Made by a program: the position numbers and the translations under genes. Source: Sideroxydans sp. (GTDB lineage: Bacteria > Pseudomonadota > Gammaproteobacteria > Burkholderiales > Gallionellaceae). Taken from it: a DNA stretch of 64,000 bases. The DNA is taken from the NCBI GenBank assembly GCA_027310665.1, contig DAIDAJ010000105.1, positions 1 through 64,000 on the forward strand, given 5' to 3'. The first letter of the stretch is position 1, and every line of letters begins with the position of its first letter. Shown here piece by piece: positions 50,835 to 60,132 of the stretch. The notes under the pieces were generated by a model. That model did not search any database. It was not told the DNA's origin and worked only from the letters and a program-made list of their open reading frames with translations.

Positions 50835-52136
50835 TTACTTGCCCCGCCGCCAGAAAAGTCCCATGAGCGGTTTGACGCTGGTGCCGTGCAGAAGGATGGA
50901 GAGCGTGACGACGATCAGTGTCATTTGTATCAGTTGCAGCGACAGCGCTTCCGGCAAGCCGTTTTCAATCGCGTACATCAGGTAATAGAGCGGGCCGATC
51001 CCGCGCACGCCGAACCAGCCTGTCATGCCGCGTAGGCGCCACGTGGTGTTCGTGCCTAGCAGGCCGACGACGACGCTGACCGGGCGTGCGATCACGAACA
51101 GGAACAGCGCCAACCACACCGCTTCCCAGGTCCAGGAGTTCAGATAAAGCGATCCGCCGATCAATAGCACCAGCATCACTTCCGAGAGTCTCTCCAGGTG
51201 TTCCTTGAATACCAGGGACCCTTCGCTGACGGTTTCAGGCGGTTCCAATTCGGCTTGCGCCTTTCCGGCTGCGCGTGCGGACTGCTGGGTTCTGCTTCCG
51301 TCGAAGGCGACCTGCGCTGCTTTGGCGAGTTTCGATTCGGTCTGGCGCAGTGCGACGGCGGCAAAGAACACCGCCAGAAATCCCCAGCCGTTGACCAGCG
51401 TCGTCAGCCCGTATACGACGCCGATCAGACCCAGGCCGAGGAAATCGTCCATCAGTTCGTGTTTGTGCGGCTTGCTGCGCAGCTTCCAGCCCAGACGCGC
51501 GAGCGCCACACCCGCGACAATACCGATGGCGATGCCCGACAGGGTAGCCCATAACACATCCAGCAATAACCAGTTGATACCGTGATCGCCGATGTCATGC
51601 AGGCCCAGCATCCCCATCCCCAGCATCACGAACGGGAACGCGCTGCCGTCGTTCATGCCGGCCTCGCAGGTGATGGTGAAGCGCAATTGGTCGTGGTCTC
51701 CGGGATGACGGATCTGCACATCGGTTGCCAGCACCGGATCGGTCGGCGCAACGATCGCTCCCAGCAGCACGCCTGCGCCCAATGGCAGATCCAGCACATA
51801 CCAGGCAAAAGCGGCAACCGCCGCGACGGTGACGGTCATGGATATCGTCGCCAGCAGGATAGGCGCTCGCCAGCGGGCAAAAGTGAACGGCACGGGCATT
51901 TTGACGCCGGCAGAGAACAGGGAGATCAATACCGCGACTTCCGTCAACACTTCCAGCAGCGCGGATTCCTTGAGCGGGTTGAAATGAAACAGATTCAGCG
52001 CGGTCGGCCCGACCAGCACGCCCACCGCCAGGTAGATGATGGCGGAGGTGACCGCCGAACGTTTCAGGATGGAAGCGGTAAGGCCCATGAACAGCAATAG
52101 TCCGCCGACGAGCATGAACCATTGTGAGTCAGTCAT
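50835..52136 (-). CDS. Cation:proton antiporter, CPA1-type
   Basis: 433 residues with about 12 membrane segments. Transport core landmarks: VLTEVAVLISLFSAGVKMP, then LLGAIVAPTDPVLATDVQIR near residue 128 and TCEAGMNDGSAFPFVMLGMG near 158, the NxxS/ND-type acidic ion site of Na+/H+ exchangers. A hydrophilic loop (about 285-310) with KAAQVAFDGSRTQQSARAAG is longer than usual. Monocistronic in appearance. Confidence 0.92.
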   Translation of the reverse strand: MTDSQWFMLVGGLLLFMGLTASILKRSAVTSAIIYLAVGVLVGPTALNLFHFNPLKESALLEVLTEVAVLISLFSAGVKMPVPFTFARWRAPILLATISMTVTVAAVAAFAWYVLDLPLGAGVLLGAIVAPTDPVLATDVQIRHPGDHDQLRFTITCEAGMNDGSAFPFVMLGMGMLGLHDIGDHGINWLLLDVLWATLSGIAIGIVAGVALARLGWKLRSKPHKHELMDDFLGLGLIGVVYGLTTLVNGWGFLAVFFAAVALRQTESKLAKAAQVAFDGSRTQQSARAAGKAQAELEPPETVSEGSLVFKEHLERLSEVMLVLLIGGSLYLNSWTWEAVWLALFLFVIARPVSVVVGLLGTNTTWRLRGMTGWFGVRGIGPLYYLMYAIENGLPEALSLQLIQMTLIVVTLSILLHGTSVKPLMGLFWRRGK

Positions 52137-52193
52137 CGGTTCGTTCCGGATACATGAGTTGCAGCATTGATTAAATCCAAATAGTTCATTAGA

Positions 52194-52377
52194 CCGTCAT
52201 TCCGGCGAAGGCCGGAATCCAGTCACAAAGACATGCCGCGAGTGAGTGTGTTGTTGGGGCTTCAGCCCCTTACAACCACGGCCTACCTCTTGCGGGTGCG
52301 CGGACAAAACCATGATGTTGTCCCACTTTCGTGGGGATATTTTAATCATCTGGATTCCGGCCTTCGCCGGAATGACG
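52194..52377. repeat. Long inverted repeat, ATTCCGGC family, copy 3
   Basis: Starts CGTCATTCCGGCGAAGGCCG and ends GGCCTTCGCCGGAATGACG with the arms perfectly complementary over about 20 bases. Its interior differs more from copies 1 and 2, and holds GGGGCTTCAGCCCCT and a diverged TGTCCCACTTTCGTGGGG. It fills most of the 332-base gap before the exported basic protein. Confidence 0.85.
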
Positions 52378-52468
52378 CAGTTTTTGCTAATGGACTATTT
52401 GGGTTAAACGTACATCGGCCAGACCGAGGGTCGGCCTGTCCCGAGCCTGATTAAACTACCGACTCCCT

Positions 52469-52921
52469 TCAGTGATCGCGGCCGCGGCCTTCGTCATTGC
52501 CTCTTCCTCTGCCGTGCCGGTCGTTCCCCTGGTTGCCACGGTCATCATCACGACGCTCGTTACGACCTCCATCATGGCGATCGCCATGCCGTTCCTGGTA
52601 ACGCGGAACGTATTCGCGCTTGTACCAGTTGTCCTTTACAAAAAAGACGCGTTCACCGCAGGCGTTGTATTCACCGCAGTGTCTGCTCCAATGTCTGACG
52701 TGGTTCGGAGGTACGCGCAGATAGATCGGCGGGCGCATCGGTCCCCGCTCGATGATCACCGGCTGGGCAAATATCAGTTGTGGCTGCGGGAAGTCGCCGA
52801 TGTCGATCCGGCCATAGAAGTCCGGCTGTCCAACGCTGACGGAGACGCCAACGTCGGCTGCGACGGCCGGAGTGGTCATGGTAAAAGCGGCGACCGCCGC
52901 GGCGATCAGAATACGTTTCAT
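52469..52921 (-). CDS. Exported charged protein with HRGND-rich tail
   Basis: 150 residues. Signal peptide at about 1-22 (ending PAVAA). The middle contains LRVPPNHVRHWSRHCGEYNA and FFVKDNWYKREYVPRYQERH, a pattern common in short exported proteins near envelopes. The last 45 residues are a low-complexity tail of Arg, Asp, Gly, His and Asn. Two cysteines (HCGEYNACG) may form a disulfide. Function unknown; an envelope role is inference. Confidence 0.7.
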   Translation of the reverse strand: MKRILIAAAVAAFTMTTPAVAADVGVSVSVGQPDFYGRIDIGDFPQPQLIFAQPVIIERGPMRPPIYLRVPPNHVRHWSRHCGEYNACGERVFFVKDNWYKREYVPRYQERHGDRHDGGRNERRDDDRGNQGNDRHGRGRGNDEGRGRDH

Positions 52922-53128
52922 GTTGAATCTCCTTAATGCGAGTTCAGGAAAGTTGAACAGTGCGCCCCGGAATGGCTACCCTGCGATTATGTACCTGCAG
53001 CCGAAAGCTTCCGTGCTGCAGCGCACATTCAAGGTTAAACGAGACCGCATTTACCGCGACCACAGGCAATGCCGGCGTGTCAGAATAGCGTGGCCCATCC
53101 AGTTTCCGCTTGCAGAGGAAAGATCGCC

Positions 53129-54571
53129 ATGACGCCAGCCACCTCCGAAACCGCAGTGCCCCAATCCCTCACCCTCAATCGGATGGAAGCCATCTTCGCC
53201 CAACAACGGGAAGCCTATGCCAGATCCCCGATGCCGACCCTGGACGAGCGCAGGCGGCATCTCTCGACGCTCAAAAGCCTGTTGCTGGAACACCGGTACT
53301 CCATTGCCGAAGCGATCAGCGCCGATTTCACGTCGCACTCGGTCGATGAGTCGCTCATGGCCGAGATCATGCCTGCACTGCATCACATCGACTATTCGCT
53401 GAAGCGCCTGCACCGCTGGATGAAGCCGGACAGCCGCAGCGTGGGCCTGCATTTCCTGCCCGCCAAAGCCCGCGTGATTTACCAGCCGCTGGGCGTGGTC
53501 GGCATCATCGTGCCGTTCAACTATCCCGTGAACCTTTCCATGGTGCCGCTGGTGACTGCGCTTGCGGCAGGCAACCGGGTGATACTCAAGATGTCGGAGC
53601 TGACGCCGAAGACTGCGGCACTGGTCGGGGAGATGCTGCGCAAGGGTTTTGCTGAAGACCACGTTGCCGTGGTGACCGGCGAAGCCGATGTTGGCGCCGC
53701 GTTCGCGAGGCTTCCGTTCGACCATCTGCTGTTCACCGGCTCCACGCATATCGGCAAACTGGTGATGCGCGCGGCGGCAGAGAACCTGACTCCGGTCACG
53801 CTGGAACTGGGCGGCAAATCGCCGGCCGTCATCGCCGACGACATTCCGCTGGAAGATGTCGTCGACCGCCTGTGTTTCGCCAAGTCGCTGAATGGCGGGC
53901 AGACCTGCGTGGCGCCCGATTACGTGCTGGTCCCGCGCGGCAAGCTCGACGCTTTCATCCGGCTTTACAAGGCCACGTTCAACAGGATGTATCCCACGAT
54001 CAACGGCAATGCGGATTACACCAGCGTGGTGAACGGGCGTGCCCATGAGTTGCTGCAGCATTGGCTGAAGGATGCAGCGGCGAAGGGCGCGCGGATAGAA
54101 AAGGTAAGCGATGAGGCCATCACCGACGGTACCTTCCGCATGCCCCTGCATCTGGTGACGCAGGTGACGGACGAGATGACGATCATGCAGAAGGAATTGT
54201 TCGGGCCGATACTGCCGGTCATTCCCTACGACGGCATGGACGAAGCGCTGGATTATGTGAACCGGCATCCGCGTCCGCTGGCACTGTACCTGTTCACGCA
54301 TGACCGGGCATTGCAGGACCACGTAGCGACCCAAACTCATTCCGGCTCGATGTGCATCAACGAAGCACTCATCCAGGTAGGCATCGACGACCTGCCTTTC
54401 GGCGGCATCGGCCATTCCGGCATCGGCCAGTACCACGGCCACGAGGGCTTCCTGACCATGTCCAAGGCGAAGGCCATCCTGAGCAAGGGCAGATTGAATT
54501 CGATGAAGTTCATGTACCCGCCCTATGGCGGGCCCATCCAGAAATTGCTGCTGAAGTGGCTGGTGCGCTGA
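53129..54571 (+). CDS. calB: Coniferyl aldehyde dehydrogenase
   Basis: 480 residues of the aldehyde dehydrogenase superfamily, closest in pattern to CalB, which oxidises coniferyl aldehyde to ferulate; wider aldehyde use is likely. Catalytic Cys in NGGQTCVAPDYVLVP near residue 257, catalytic Glu in TLELGGKSPAVIADD near 223, and the cofactor segment IIVPFNYPVNLSMVPLVTAL near 127. The ATG at 53129 is preferred over upstream codons by GCAGAGGAAAG. Confidence 0.9.
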   Translation: MTPATSETAVPQSLTLNRMEAIFAQQREAYARSPMPTLDERRRHLSTLKSLLLEHRYSIAEAISADFTSHSVDESLMAEIMPALHHIDYSLKRLHRWMKPDSRSVGLHFLPAKARVIYQPLGVVGIIVPFNYPVNLSMVPLVTALAAGNRVILKMSELTPKTAALVGEMLRKGFAEDHVAVVTGEADVGAAFARLPFDHLLFTGSTHIGKLVMRAAAENLTPVTLELGGKSPAVIADDIPLEDVVDRLCFAKSLNGGQTCVAPDYVLVPRGKLDAFIRLYKATFNRMYPTINGNADYTSVVNGRAHELLQHWLKDAAAKGARIEKVSDEAITDGTFRMPLHLVTQVTDEMTIMQKELFGPILPVIPYDGMDEALDYVNRHPRPLALYLFTHDRALQDHVATQTHSGSMCINEALIQVGIDDLPFGGIGHSGIGQYHGHEGFLTMSKAKAILSKGRLNSMKFMYPPYGGPIQKLLLKWLVR

Positions 54572-54623
54572 GCGGCAATAATTCAGGTATTCCGGTTTAC
54601 GGCTTCCTCGCCGCGCATCGGCG

Positions 54624-55100
54624 TCAACGCTGCCGCTGGTAGAGGCCGACCAGTTCGGTGTGGCTGATGATGTGGCCCTGCATCGCGGCTTCCAGTGCGG
54701 CCTTGGTGGGTGACTTCAGGTCCGGCAGCACGGTATCGAGCGCAAACAGTTTGTGGAAGTAGCGGTGATTCCCTATCGGCGGGCACGGGCCGCCGTAGCC
54801 GGTCTGCTGCCAGTCGTTTTTTCCCTGCAGCGTACCCGACGGGAGCACGGCGGCCACGATGCCTTCAGCGACACCATGTGTGTGAGAGGGAATGTTGTAC
54901 AACACCCAGTGCACCCAGGTCCTTTTTGGCGCTTTGGGATCGGGCGCATCCGGGTCGTCGACGATCAGGACCAGGCTCTTTGCGCTGGCGGGTACGCCGC
55001 TCCAGTTCAGCGGCGGCGAAACGTTCTGCCCGTCGCAGGTATGGCGTGCAGCGATCGCGCCGTTGTGCTGGAAGGATGTGGATGTGATGGTGAATGGCAT
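54624..55100 (-). CDS. YbhB/YbcL-type PEBP family protein
   Basis: 158 residues. The phosphatidylethanolamine-binding fold is shown by LVLIVDDPDAPDPKAPKRTW near residue 45, VHWVLYNIPSHTHGV, and YGGPCPPIGNHRYFHKLFAL near 100. The bacterial members have no settled ligand. Start at 55100 after GGAGACCACG. It ends 52 bases... downstream of the isochorismatase-like gene, in the same direction. Confidence 0.92.
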   Translation of the reverse strand: MPFTITSTSFQHNGAIAARHTCDGQNVSPPLNWSGVPASAKSLVLIVDDPDAPDPKAPKRTWVHWVLYNIPSHTHGVAEGIVAAVLPSGTLQGKNDWQQTGYGGPCPPIGNHRYFHKLFALDTVLPDLKSPTKAALEAAMQGHIISHTELVGLYQRQR

Positions 55101-55152
55101 CGTGGTCTCCTTGTCTGTGGTCAAGCCGGTCTCGCCGATATTGCCAGCGCTC

Positions 55153-55719
55153 TTATTTGACCAGTTTCGAGAGCTTCCTGAACGAGTCGGTACCGGCGAT
55201 CTTCAATAGCTGGAACACGACTGCCTCGGTACAGGTGGGCACGGCGCCGGCCAGCACCATGGCTTCCATCGCGGTCTGCTTGTTGTCGCTGCTGCGGCTC
55301 ATCACGGCATCCTTGACGAGGTGAACATCGAACTCTTCGTCCAGCAGATCGATGACGGTCTGCAGTACGCAGACATGGGTCTCCATGCCGGTGACGATGA
55401 CCTGCGTCCTGCCGCTGCCTTTCAGTTGATTGATGAACGCATCGTTGCCGCAGCAGCTGAACGTCATTTTTTCGAAGCCGGGGGCGGCGGGGGCTCTTTG
55501 CCTGAGCTCGCTTAATGTCGGCCCCAGCCCTTTGACATACTGCTCGGTGAAGATCACCGGAACCGCCAGCTCGTTCGCGCTTTCCAGCAGGATGCCGGTG
55601 TTCCTGGTCAGTTGCTGCAATGCACCCTGATCCATGGCGGCGCAGAGCTTTTCCTGCACATCGATGACGACCAGTGCGGCTTTTGCCGGGTCCAACAGGA
55701 ATGTGTTCCGGATAGTCAT
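55153..55719 (-). CDS. Isochorismatase-family hydrolase
   Basis: 188 residues of the cysteine-hydrolase fold. Catalytic Asp in ALVVIDVQEKLCAAM near residue 16, and nucleophilic Cys in VTGMETHVCVLQTVIDLLD near 112, with the cis-peptide VTGME before it. Similar to YcaC-type proteins with unknown substrate. Start at 55719 after AAGGAGAGATC. Likely co-transcribed with the PEBP gene. Confidence 0.9.
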   Translation of the reverse strand: MTIRNTFLLDPAKAALVVIDVQEKLCAAMDQGALQQLTRNTGILLESANELAVPVIFTEQYVKGLGPTLSELRQRAPAAPGFEKMTFSCCGNDAFINQLKGSGRTQVIVTGMETHVCVLQTVIDLLDEEFDVHLVKDAVMSRSSDNKQTAMEAMVLAGAVPTCTEAVVFQLLKIAGTDSFRKLSKLVK

Positions 55720-55791
55720 GATCTCTCCTTTATCCAACGGGTTCCGAGCCGAAATTATGACTGATGGTGCGCGTCGTGATTTACGGAAACA

Positions 55792-56436
55792 TCAACAGTC
55801 GCTCGGCGCGAACTGCAGCGAACAGGACAGCACGCCTGCGACGAACAGGTTTTCGCTTTGCCCCAAATATGCACCGGGCATCAGTTTGAAACACACCAGG
55901 GTCGCGATCACCTTGCGGACTTTTTCTTGTGTCATCAGCTCCCAGGCAGCATCAAACTCATCCGGCTTGAATACCAGCTCAAGATCCAGTCTGCTCTGGC
56001 TTGGCAACTCGGTGACGGATATCCGGCCGATCTCTCCGCTGCCGGTTCCTTTTTGTGCCGCGATATAGCCTGAAGAACCGGAGGAAATATTGACTCTGGA
56101 AGTATCGACCGCCATGTGCGTCGTCAGGTAAGCAAAGAGCCGGTCTTCGAACTCCTTGTCGGAGACAACCTGGGTATCGTGCTTGCTCGAAGTGGCCAGG
56201 AACTCGAAATCGGCGCTCGGTTTGTTCTCGGTCAGCGATCGTACGGAAGCGATCTTTTCGCACGAAAGTCTCAGCGCCCTGGCTGACATCTGACTCGAAA
56301 TATCCTCGGATTTCCCCATGCTGTTGACGAGGAAGGAATCGAGTTCGAGTTCAAGTGCGACTTCAATCATTTGGGCAGCAGTCGATTTTGATCGACCTTC
56401 TCGGTAGGGATGACGGTTGGGCAGTGGAACTTCCAT
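55792..56436 (-). CDS. Hypothetical protein, no recognised family
   Basis: 214 residues at most; an internal ATG at 56370 would give 192. No signal peptide or membrane segment. The centre shows VSDKEFEDRLFAYLTTHMAV and VNISSGSSGYIAAQKGTGSG, and the end YLGQSENLFVAGVLSCSLQF. Composition matches neighbouring genes. No function offered, and neither start has a convincing ribosome site. Confidence 0.55.
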   Translation of the reverse strand: MEVPLPNRHPYREGRSKSTAAQMIEVALELELDSFLVNSMGKSEDISSQMSARALRLSCEKIASVRSLTENKPSADFEFLATSSKHDTQVVSDKEFEDRLFAYLTTHMAVDTSRVNISSGSSGYIAAQKGTGSGEIGRISVTELPSQSRLDLELVFKPDEFDAAWELMTQEKVRKVIATLVCFKLMPGAYLGQSENLFVAGVLSCSLQFAPSDC

Positions 56437-56635
56437 ACTCCGAAGCTGCCCACTTGCAGTCGATTATTGCACACAGCGGGTATGCGGGGACCGGCTTTGT
56501 ACTGTTCGTTGTGCTCTATCCCAGTCCCGCGCAATCGATAGCGCGATGGCAACAGGCCACGTTGTTCGCATGCGCGACAAACGTGGCCTGTCTTTATTGC
56601 CGAACACCTGGTCAAAAGAAGCCGGGTTCCCGGAA

Positions 56636-57169
56636 TCACTTGAACATCGCGGCACCGACCTTGCAGACGACTTCGTCCTGGGAACCGGCTCCGCCCGAAC
56701 AACCGATCGCGCCGATCAGCTTGCCGTCTTCAACGAGAGGAATGCCCCCGCGCGAACCGATGGCGCCATCCAGCGTCGCCACATAGGGCATGTTGTTCAC
56801 CTGGATCGCGTTCTCGAATATCTTCGTTTCGCGGCGGAAGCTGGCAGCGGCGCGCGCCTTGTGCTCGGAGATCTGGATCGATGCCAGCTGGGCCCCGTCC
56901 ATGCGCTGGAAAGCCACCAGGTTGGCACCGGAGTCGACCACCGCGACATTCATCTTCCAGCCGCGCTTCTTCGCCTCCGCGACCGCGGCATTGATGGCTG
57001 CGGTCGCGCGCTCCAGCGAGATGGGGGCGCCATACGGTATATCGAAATTCATTTTTTCCGGAACGTTATCGAGCGGGTTTGCGGGCTTTGCATCCTCGGC
57101 GAAACAATCGACGGAAACAAGCAATGCCGGGCAAAGAACAACAGCAGCCAAAATTGATTTCAACGTCAT
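56636..57169 (-). CDS. Exported GlcG/HbpS-family protein (DUF336)
   Basis: 177 residues with a signal peptide (about 1-24, ending CFAE). The body is the HbpS/GlcG fold: SLERATAAINAAVAEAKKRG, NVAVVDSGANLVAFQRMDGA near residue 76, and GGIPLVEDGKLIGAIGCSGG near 140, ending with VCKVGAAMFK. Some relatives bind haem or cobalamin; the ligand here is unknown. No glycolate genes nearby. AGGAGAGTG precedes the ATG. Confidence 0.9.
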   Translation of the reverse strand: MTLKSILAAVVLCPALLVSVDCFAEDAKPANPLDNVPEKMNFDIPYGAPISLERATAAINAAVAEAKKRGWKMNVAVVDSGANLVAFQRMDGAQLASIQISEHKARAAASFRRETKIFENAIQVNNMPYVATLDGAIGSRGGIPLVEDGKLIGAIGCSGGAGSQDEVVCKVGAAMFK

Positions 57170-57735
57170 GATGTCACTCTCCTGTCAGAAGTATCGATGT
57201 GCAACCTGTCTGGAATGGTCCGGTCCTGCATTTGTGAGCATCAGCCCGCATCCTTGCCGGCGAAAAAATCGGGCCGCGCGAGAACCGGCTGCATGCAGTA
57301 ACCGTTGTTCATTCTGACAGAATGCAAAAAATAAAAAACACCATTTTTATCATGGTGTTCAAGGCGGACCTGTGCTCGCTTCCAGTCGCTCCGGAGAAAC
57401 GGGGCATGGACCGTGACTACCTGCCAGACACGCATCGCGTGCATCCTCCAATTTACGCTTCCCGTCCCGAGTTCCTCACGGAAAGCCCTCTGCAAAATCG
57501 CAATCATCCGTTAACTATTGATGGGAAAGAATTGTTTCGGGAAGCGAGGAACGTGCCCTCCGCTCGCGGTGTTTTTTCGACAAGTTAGGCGTACAAGTTA
57601 GCGCCATGTTTGTTACAAAACTGAAGTTGTCGATGTCCGGATTTAAGGCATAATCCGCGCGGCTCGAACAACATGTAACCTGAACCTGCATCATTCAGGC
57701 AACTATCAGATCACTAGATCACAAGTGACGGACCA
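57170..57735. other. Long intergenic region
   Basis: 566 bases between divergent genes. Two short overlapping reading frames near 57240-57590 have no ribosome site and no family-like pattern. A hairpin AACACCAT/ATGGTGTT at 57337-57359 is followed on the minus strand by TTTTTTATTTTTT. A sigma-70-like promoter, TTGTCG-N16-CATAAT, at 57627-57654 reads toward the GGDEF-EAL gene. Confidence 0.55.
57337..57359 (-). terminator. Orphan terminator-like hairpin
   Basis: AACACCAT, seven-base loop, ATGGTGTT, and on the minus strand a following T-rich tract (TTTTTTATTTTTT). No gene upstream of it on that strand is convincing, so it may end a short RNA or a lost gene. Confidence 0.5.
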
Positions 57736-60009
57736 TTGGAAAATAAGACAGCAATACAATCCGCCCAGCTGCGACAGCTGCTTTCTGTCAGCAAGGTTTC
57801 GCTGATCGCGAGCATATCTCTCGCTGCCATCCTCGCCTATATGCAGCGCACGGTGATTCCTCCCGCTTCGCTCCTGATCTGGTGTTCCCTCATGGTGGCG
57901 GCCTACCTCTTGCGGGCCGCCCTGGTCTATTTCCCCCAGCCCTCGCGGCTTAATCGCGGTGCCGGCGAGGCCCGGCTGGCGAGGTTTCGCCTCGGAGTGA
58001 TCGTCGCCGGTGCAGTATGGGGTTCGTCCGGTTTCCTGCTTTTCCCTGCCGAGCACCCGCAACACGTGATGTTCCTGATCTTCGTGCTGGCGGGAATGAC
58101 CGCCGGCGGCGTCGTTTCATTTTCGGCCGACCTGACCAGCGCAGTTGCGTTTGCCGCATTGCTCAGCCTGCCGATCGCGACCCGCCTGTTTGCGGAGGGA
58201 GACAGCTTGTCCGTGACGATGGGCGCGGCAGTGATGCTGTATCTCGGCTTCATGATCATGAGCATGCGGCGCATCAACCGGCACGTGAATGAAAATATCG
58301 CGTTGCGCATCGACGCCAGCGGGCGCGAGGAAAAAATGCGGGAAAGCGAGGAACGCTATCGCTTGCTGCTGAGCCATTTGCCCGTGGGCATTTTCCATTA
58401 CGACACCGATCTCGTCATCACCTACTGCAACGACCGCTGTGCCTCGATGCTGCGCAACTCCGTTGACTGCATCGTCGGGCTGGATATGAGGCTGGTCAGG
58501 GACCAAGCCAGCCTCCCCAGCCTGCGCAAGGCGCTGCAAGGCGAGATGGCGTATTACGAAGGCCATTATCAAGCCACCTACAGCGAAGCCGAAGCCTGGA
58601 TATACATGACTTGCGCGCCTTCCCGGAACGGAAACGGAAATATCGTGGGTGGTATCGCGATCGTCCAGGACGTCACCGAGCACAAGGTCGCGGAGGACAG
58701 GATCAACAATCTGGCGTTCTACGATCCCCTCACCAACCTGCCCAACCGGCGTCTGCTGCTGGACCGGCTGCAACAGGCACTGGCGACCAGCGCGCGCAGC
58801 GGCAGGGAAGGCGCGCTGCTGTTCATCGACTTGGACAATTTCAAGTCCCTAAACGACACGCTGGGCCACGACATGGGCGACCTGCTGCTGCAACAGGTCG
58901 CCCGACGTCTGGGTTCGTGTGTGCGCGAGGGCGATTCCGTGGCGCGTCTGGGCGGCGACGAGTTCGTGGTGATGCTGGAAGACCTGGGGCAACACGACCT
59001 TGAAGCGGCCGCCCAGACAGAAGCCGTCGGCGAGAAGATCCTTGCTGTGCTGGGCCAGCCTTACCTGCTTCTCACAAACGAATATCGCTGTACTCCCAGC
59101 ATCGGTGTGACCCTTTTCAACGGCCACAAGCTGGCAAAGGAAGAATTGCTGAAGCAGGCCGACATCGCGATGTACCAGGCCAAGAAAGCCGGACGCAACA
59201 CCGTGCGCTTCTTCGACCAGCAGATGCAGGACGCCGTCACCGCCCGCGTCCTGCTTGAAGACGAATTGCGCAAGGCGCTCGAGAATCAGCAATTCCGTTT
59301 GTATTACCAGATCCAGGTGGACGGATCGCACCGGCCATTGGGTGCGGAAGCGTTGATCCGCTGGATGCACCCCGAGCGCGGACTGGTGCCTCCCGACGAA
59401 TTCATCAGGGTGGCGGAAGAAACGGATCTGATACTGCCCATCGGGCAATGGGTGATGGATACGGCCTGCGCCCAGCTCAAGTCCTGGCAGCAGGATACGC
59501 TCACGCGCAACCTCGCATTGGCAGTGAACGTCAGCGCGAAGCAGTTTCACCAAGCGGATTTCGTCGCCCGGGTGCAGGCGACCGTGGAGCGCCACGCCAT
59601 CGCCCCGGTGCTGCTCAAGCTGGAGCTGACCGAAAGCATCCTGCTGGAGAAGATCGAAGACACGATCAGGACCATGCACGCATTGAAAGAGATCGGGGTC
59701 CAGTTCTCGCTGGATGACTTCGGCACCGGCTATTCGTCCCTGCAATACCTCAAGCAGCTGCCGCTCGACCAGATCAAGATAGACAGGTCGTTCGTGCGCG
59801 ATATCGCCTTCGACAGCGGCGACAGGGAGATCGTGGGCACCATCATCGCAATGGCACAAAACCTCGATCTGGATGTCATTGCCGAAGGTGTGGAGACGGA
59901 GGAGCAGCGACAGTTCCTTTTGGGCAACGGCTGCGCCCACTTTCAGGGCTACCTGTTCGGCAAGCCGGTCCCGGTCCGGGAATTCGAGGCGATGCTGGAA
60001 CGCGAGTAG
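57736..60009 (+). CDS. Membrane PAS-GGDEF-EAL protein
   Basis: 757 residues. N-terminal six-segment membrane sensor (to about 190), PAS at about 205-320 (SEERYRLLLSHLPVGIFHYD), GGDEF at about 325-490 (LGGDEFVVMLEDL, with inhibitory R-E-G-D five residues before), and EAL at about 505-757 (EALIRWMHPERG, LDDFGTGYSSLQYL, KIDRSFVRDI). Both catalytic motifs look intact, so it may make and break c-di-GMP. The start is TTG at 57736, because an in-frame TAG lies 21 bases upstream and the next ATG would remove the first membrane segment. Confidence 0.93.
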   Translation: MENKTAIQSAQLRQLLSVSKVSLIASISLAAILAYMQRTVIPPASLLIWCSLMVAAYLLRAALVYFPQPSRLNRGAGEARLARFRLGVIVAGAVWGSSGFLLFPAEHPQHVMFLIFVLAGMTAGGVVSFSADLTSAVAFAALLSLPIATRLFAEGDSLSVTMGAAVMLYLGFMIMSMRRINRHVNENIALRIDASGREEKMRESEERYRLLLSHLPVGIFHYDTDLVITYCNDRCASMLRNSVDCIVGLDMRLVRDQASLPSLRKALQGEMAYYEGHYQATYSEAEAWIYMTCAPSRNGNGNIVGGIAIVQDVTEHKVAEDRINNLAFYDPLTNLPNRRLLLDRLQQALATSARSGREGALLFIDLDNFKSLNDTLGHDMGDLLLQQVARRLGSCVREGDSVARLGGDEFVVMLEDLGQHDLEAAAQTEAVGEKILAVLGQPYLLLTNEYRCTPSIGVTLFNGHKLAKEELLKQADIAMYQAKKAGRNTVRFFDQQMQDAVTARVLLEDELRKALENQQFRLYYQIQVDGSHRPLGAEALIRWMHPERGLVPPDEFIRVAEETDLILPIGQWVMDTACAQLKSWQQDTLTRNLALAVNVSAKQFHQADFVARVQATVERHAIAPVLLKLELTESILLEKIEDTIRTMHALKEIGVQFSLDDFGTGYSSLQYLKQLPLDQIKIDRSFVRDIAFDSGDREIVGTIIAMAQNLDLDVIAEGVETEEQRQFLLGNGCAHFQGYLFGKPVPVREFEAMLERE

Positions 60010-60132
60010 GTGCCGGCACGGGAAAACCGGCGTATTGACGCGGCAAGCGCTCCGTTTTAGGCTTCGCCTGGGATGGAGGTTCGCGCAATCGACATCCTGC
60101 CGATGGTAAGCATGGTGATTAAGGAGACGATC

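Noticed and set aside
53051-54442. A 463-codon frame antisense to the coniferyl aldehyde dehydrogenase gene
   Set aside because: Shadow of a well-supported gene; composition is that of reversed codons and no motif is present.
57298-57325. GTAACC followed about 16 bases later by GAAT, a possible SigF promoter
   Set aside because: The -10 would be AGAA at 15 bases or GAAT at 16, neither matches CGAA, and it reads into no gene at a suitable distance.
57241-57588. Two overlapping short reading frames, one on each strand
   Set aside because: No ribosome site, no recognisable pattern, and a terminator-like hairpin lies inside them.
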